Below, piece by piece: positions 51,302-52,142 of a DNA stretch of 52,142 nucleotides; position 1 is the first letter of the stretch, and each line of letters starts with the position of its first letter. The position numbers and the translations under genes were made by a program. The stretch covers positions 1 to 52,142 of the forward strand of contig JBMOPD010000047.1 in the NCBI GenBank assembly GCA_049323615.1, written 5' to 3'. The notes below the pieces were generated by a model. It searched no databases. It was not told where the DNA came from and saw only the letters and a program-made list of their open reading frames with translations. The stretch is from JBMOPD01 sp049323615 (GTDB lineage: Bacteria > Bacillota > Desulfotomaculia > Desulfotomaculales > Desulfocucumaceae).

Positions 51302-51682
51302 ATGGAATTCTCTTCTTACCTCAAAGACCTGATTAAAAAAAGGGGTTACTCCTACAGGAAACTAGGAAATTTATCCGGAGTCAACCACACCTATATATCA
51401 AAAATATGCGGGGGTTCTTCGGGCACTCCGTCTCCCGAGATACTGAGGAAGCTTGCCGCTCCTCTCTTTGTTCCCTATGAGGAGCTGCTGAAGGCGGCCG
51501 GCTACCTTCTGACTGAGGGTAAAACCACGTATACGGCGGGGGCCGGGGAGGAACTTCTGCTGCGGGTGGCCAGGCTTACTCCGGAAGCAAAGGAGAAGCT
51601 GCTGGAATTTATTGAATTCCTGGAGGAGTGGGAAAAGAAACAGCGCAGGAAAAGAAAAAGCCGGAAGGAAAAGACGCCCTGA
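51302..51682 (+). CDS. XRE-family transcriptional regulator
   Basis: The 126-residue protein starts with a helix-turn-helix (YSYRKLGNLSGVNHTYISKI, about residues 15-35) of the Cro/C1 type and has a helical C-terminal half ending in a basic tail (KKQRRKRKSRKEK). Regulators of this layout control stress, sporulation or prophage genes in Firmicutes; no target is known. GGGAGG precedes the ATG at 51302 and the start lies just after its own promoter. It is divergent from the small regulator at 50930. Confidence 0.85.
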   Translation: MEFSSYLKDLIKKRGYSYRKLGNLSGVNHTYISKICGGSSGTPSPEILRKLAAPLFVPYEELLKAAGYLLTEGKTTYTAGAGEELLLRVARLTPEAKEKLLEFIEFLEEWEKKQRRKRKSRKEKTP

Positions 51683-51780
51683 AAATGCTTAAGGCCGCCT
51701 TTTTTACCGTTAAAGAAAGTATATGTCGATTTAAAGTACTAAAGTAAACCTTTGGTTTGCATACAAACCCCATAATAGCT

Positions 51781-52071
51781 TTATGGCGCATTGGAGAAGA
51801 CATCGCACTCGCGAACCCGGACCTGCGACTGAACAGTCTCTATAGCTCTTTGCCGACGGCTGCCGACCGCCCTCGAACGCCGCGTCCATGCGGCTCTCGG
51901 GCTTTTGGCCGCGTCCGGCGTCCAAATCGTCATCCGTTCCGGCTCATTCGCAAGAGACTGTAACAGACTCCGGTAATATCGCTCGATTGATGCCTTCTCC
52001 CTTTCGATAGCAACCTCTAAAGTGTTGTACGTCCAAAAGAAGGAGCCGGGCTTTAGGAAAGGCTGTAAGCA
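51781..52071 (-). pseudogene. Unrecognised open frame without a start codon
   Basis: The minus strand stays open for 96 codons before a TAA at 51781-51783. Part of it looks protein-like: PGSFFWTYNTLEVAIEREKA, then SIERYYRSLLQSLANEPERM. After that it turns into an Arg/Ala-rich stretch of doubtful meaning. No ATG, GTG or TTG with a ribosome binding site is found; the frame merges with the heptad repeat. It may be the end of a decayed gene. I do not recognise a family. Confidence 0.3.
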
Positions 52072-52110
52072 TTCTGGATTCTGGATTCTGGATTCTGAAT
52101 TCTGGATTCC
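52071..52110. repeat. Heptad CAGAATC-type repeat, copy 3 (inverted)
   Basis: ATTCTGGATTCTGGATTCTG continues as GATTCTGAATTCTGGATTCC: nearly six units of ATTCTGG, which is CAGAATC-type wording on the other strand. It is the longest and most regular of the three copies in this window. Confidence 0.75.
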
Positions 52111-52142
52111 CGCCGCTGGAACAGCGGCGCCGCCCGCCCGGG

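Larger units (their letters stand above)
51683..52142. other. Window end: open region with inverted repeat and heptad repeat
   Basis: No clear gene is seen. ACAGTCTCT (51833-51841) is repeated in inverse as AGAGACTGT (51953-51961) and could close a structured RNA of about 130 bases. The heptad repeat (52071-52110) and a hairpin with 8-bp arms (52111-52118/52122-52129) follow. The minus strand holds an open frame without a start, listed on its own. Confidence 0.45.

Noticed and set aside
1..52142. CRISPR array, rRNA, tRNA or insertion sequence
   Set aside because: I saw no spaced direct repeats, no cloverleaf or rRNA wording and no transposase in any frame; a short or divergent tRNA could still be missed by eye.

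Overview
The window looks like chromosomal DNA of an anaerobic, spore-former-type Firmicute of the Desulfotomaculum/Pelotomaculum group (Peptococcaceae sensu lato). This is an inference from gene content: AGGAGG-type ribosome binding sites with many TTG/GTG starts, corrinoid-dependent methyltransferases, a Na+-pumping decarboxylase beta subunit, copper-amine-oxidase-like wall domains, a sigma-54 activator and CoA-activation genes. Most of the window is GC-rich; about 30.05-40.1 kb is clearly AT-rich.

Layout. 0.4-3.7 kb: an ArsB/NhaD-type permease, a small selenoprotein whose Sec codon is an in-frame TGA (CxxU motif) followed by a bSECIS-like hairpin, and an ACT-domain malic enzyme. 4.2-11.3 kb: one seven-gene operon for corrinoid methyl transfer, with two non-pyrrolysine MttB-family methyltransferases, two corrinoid proteins, a pterin-binding (MtrH/AcsE-like) methyltransferase, a MetH-activation-domain protein and, unexpectedly, a SAM-dependent methyltransferase. 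proA and a GCS2-family glutamate ligase follow at once, then a decayed DUF362 gene. 14.3-21.9 kb: a NamZ-like muramidase, the OadB/OadG pair (OadG only 46 aa), two DedA-superfamily membrane proteins, a conserved hypothetical protein and an S41 C-terminal protease. 22.2-27.3 kb: polA, fpg and small membrane proteins including a CPBP protease.

28.5-40.3 kb: a surface-glycan or glycolipid cluster: geranylgeranyl-reductase-like flavoprotein, two GT2 and two GT4 glycosyltransferases, a B12-radical SAM enzyme, a large membrane protein, a thymidylate-kinase-like protein, a nucleotidyltransferase and a flippase. Its AT-rich core begins inside one flanking gene and ends inside another. Two genes in it are broken by an apparent one-base loss in an A9 and an A10 run. 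40.4-43.5 kb: toxin-antitoxin and decay zone (VapC-like PIN with AbrB-type antitoxin, galE, HEPN with frameshifted MNT, internally deleted enoyl-CoA hydratase). 43.7-50.5 kb: acyl-CoA genes (MaoC-like hydratase, acyl-CoA synthetase, CoA-transferase) with a PAS-AAA-HTH sigma-54 activator; a good -24/-12 promoter precedes the CoA-transferase. 50.7-51.7 kb: divergent XRE-type regulators and a Cys-rich small protein. The last 460 bases hold a heptad repeat and an unrecognised open frame.

No rRNA, tRNA, CRISPR array or insertion sequence was recognised.
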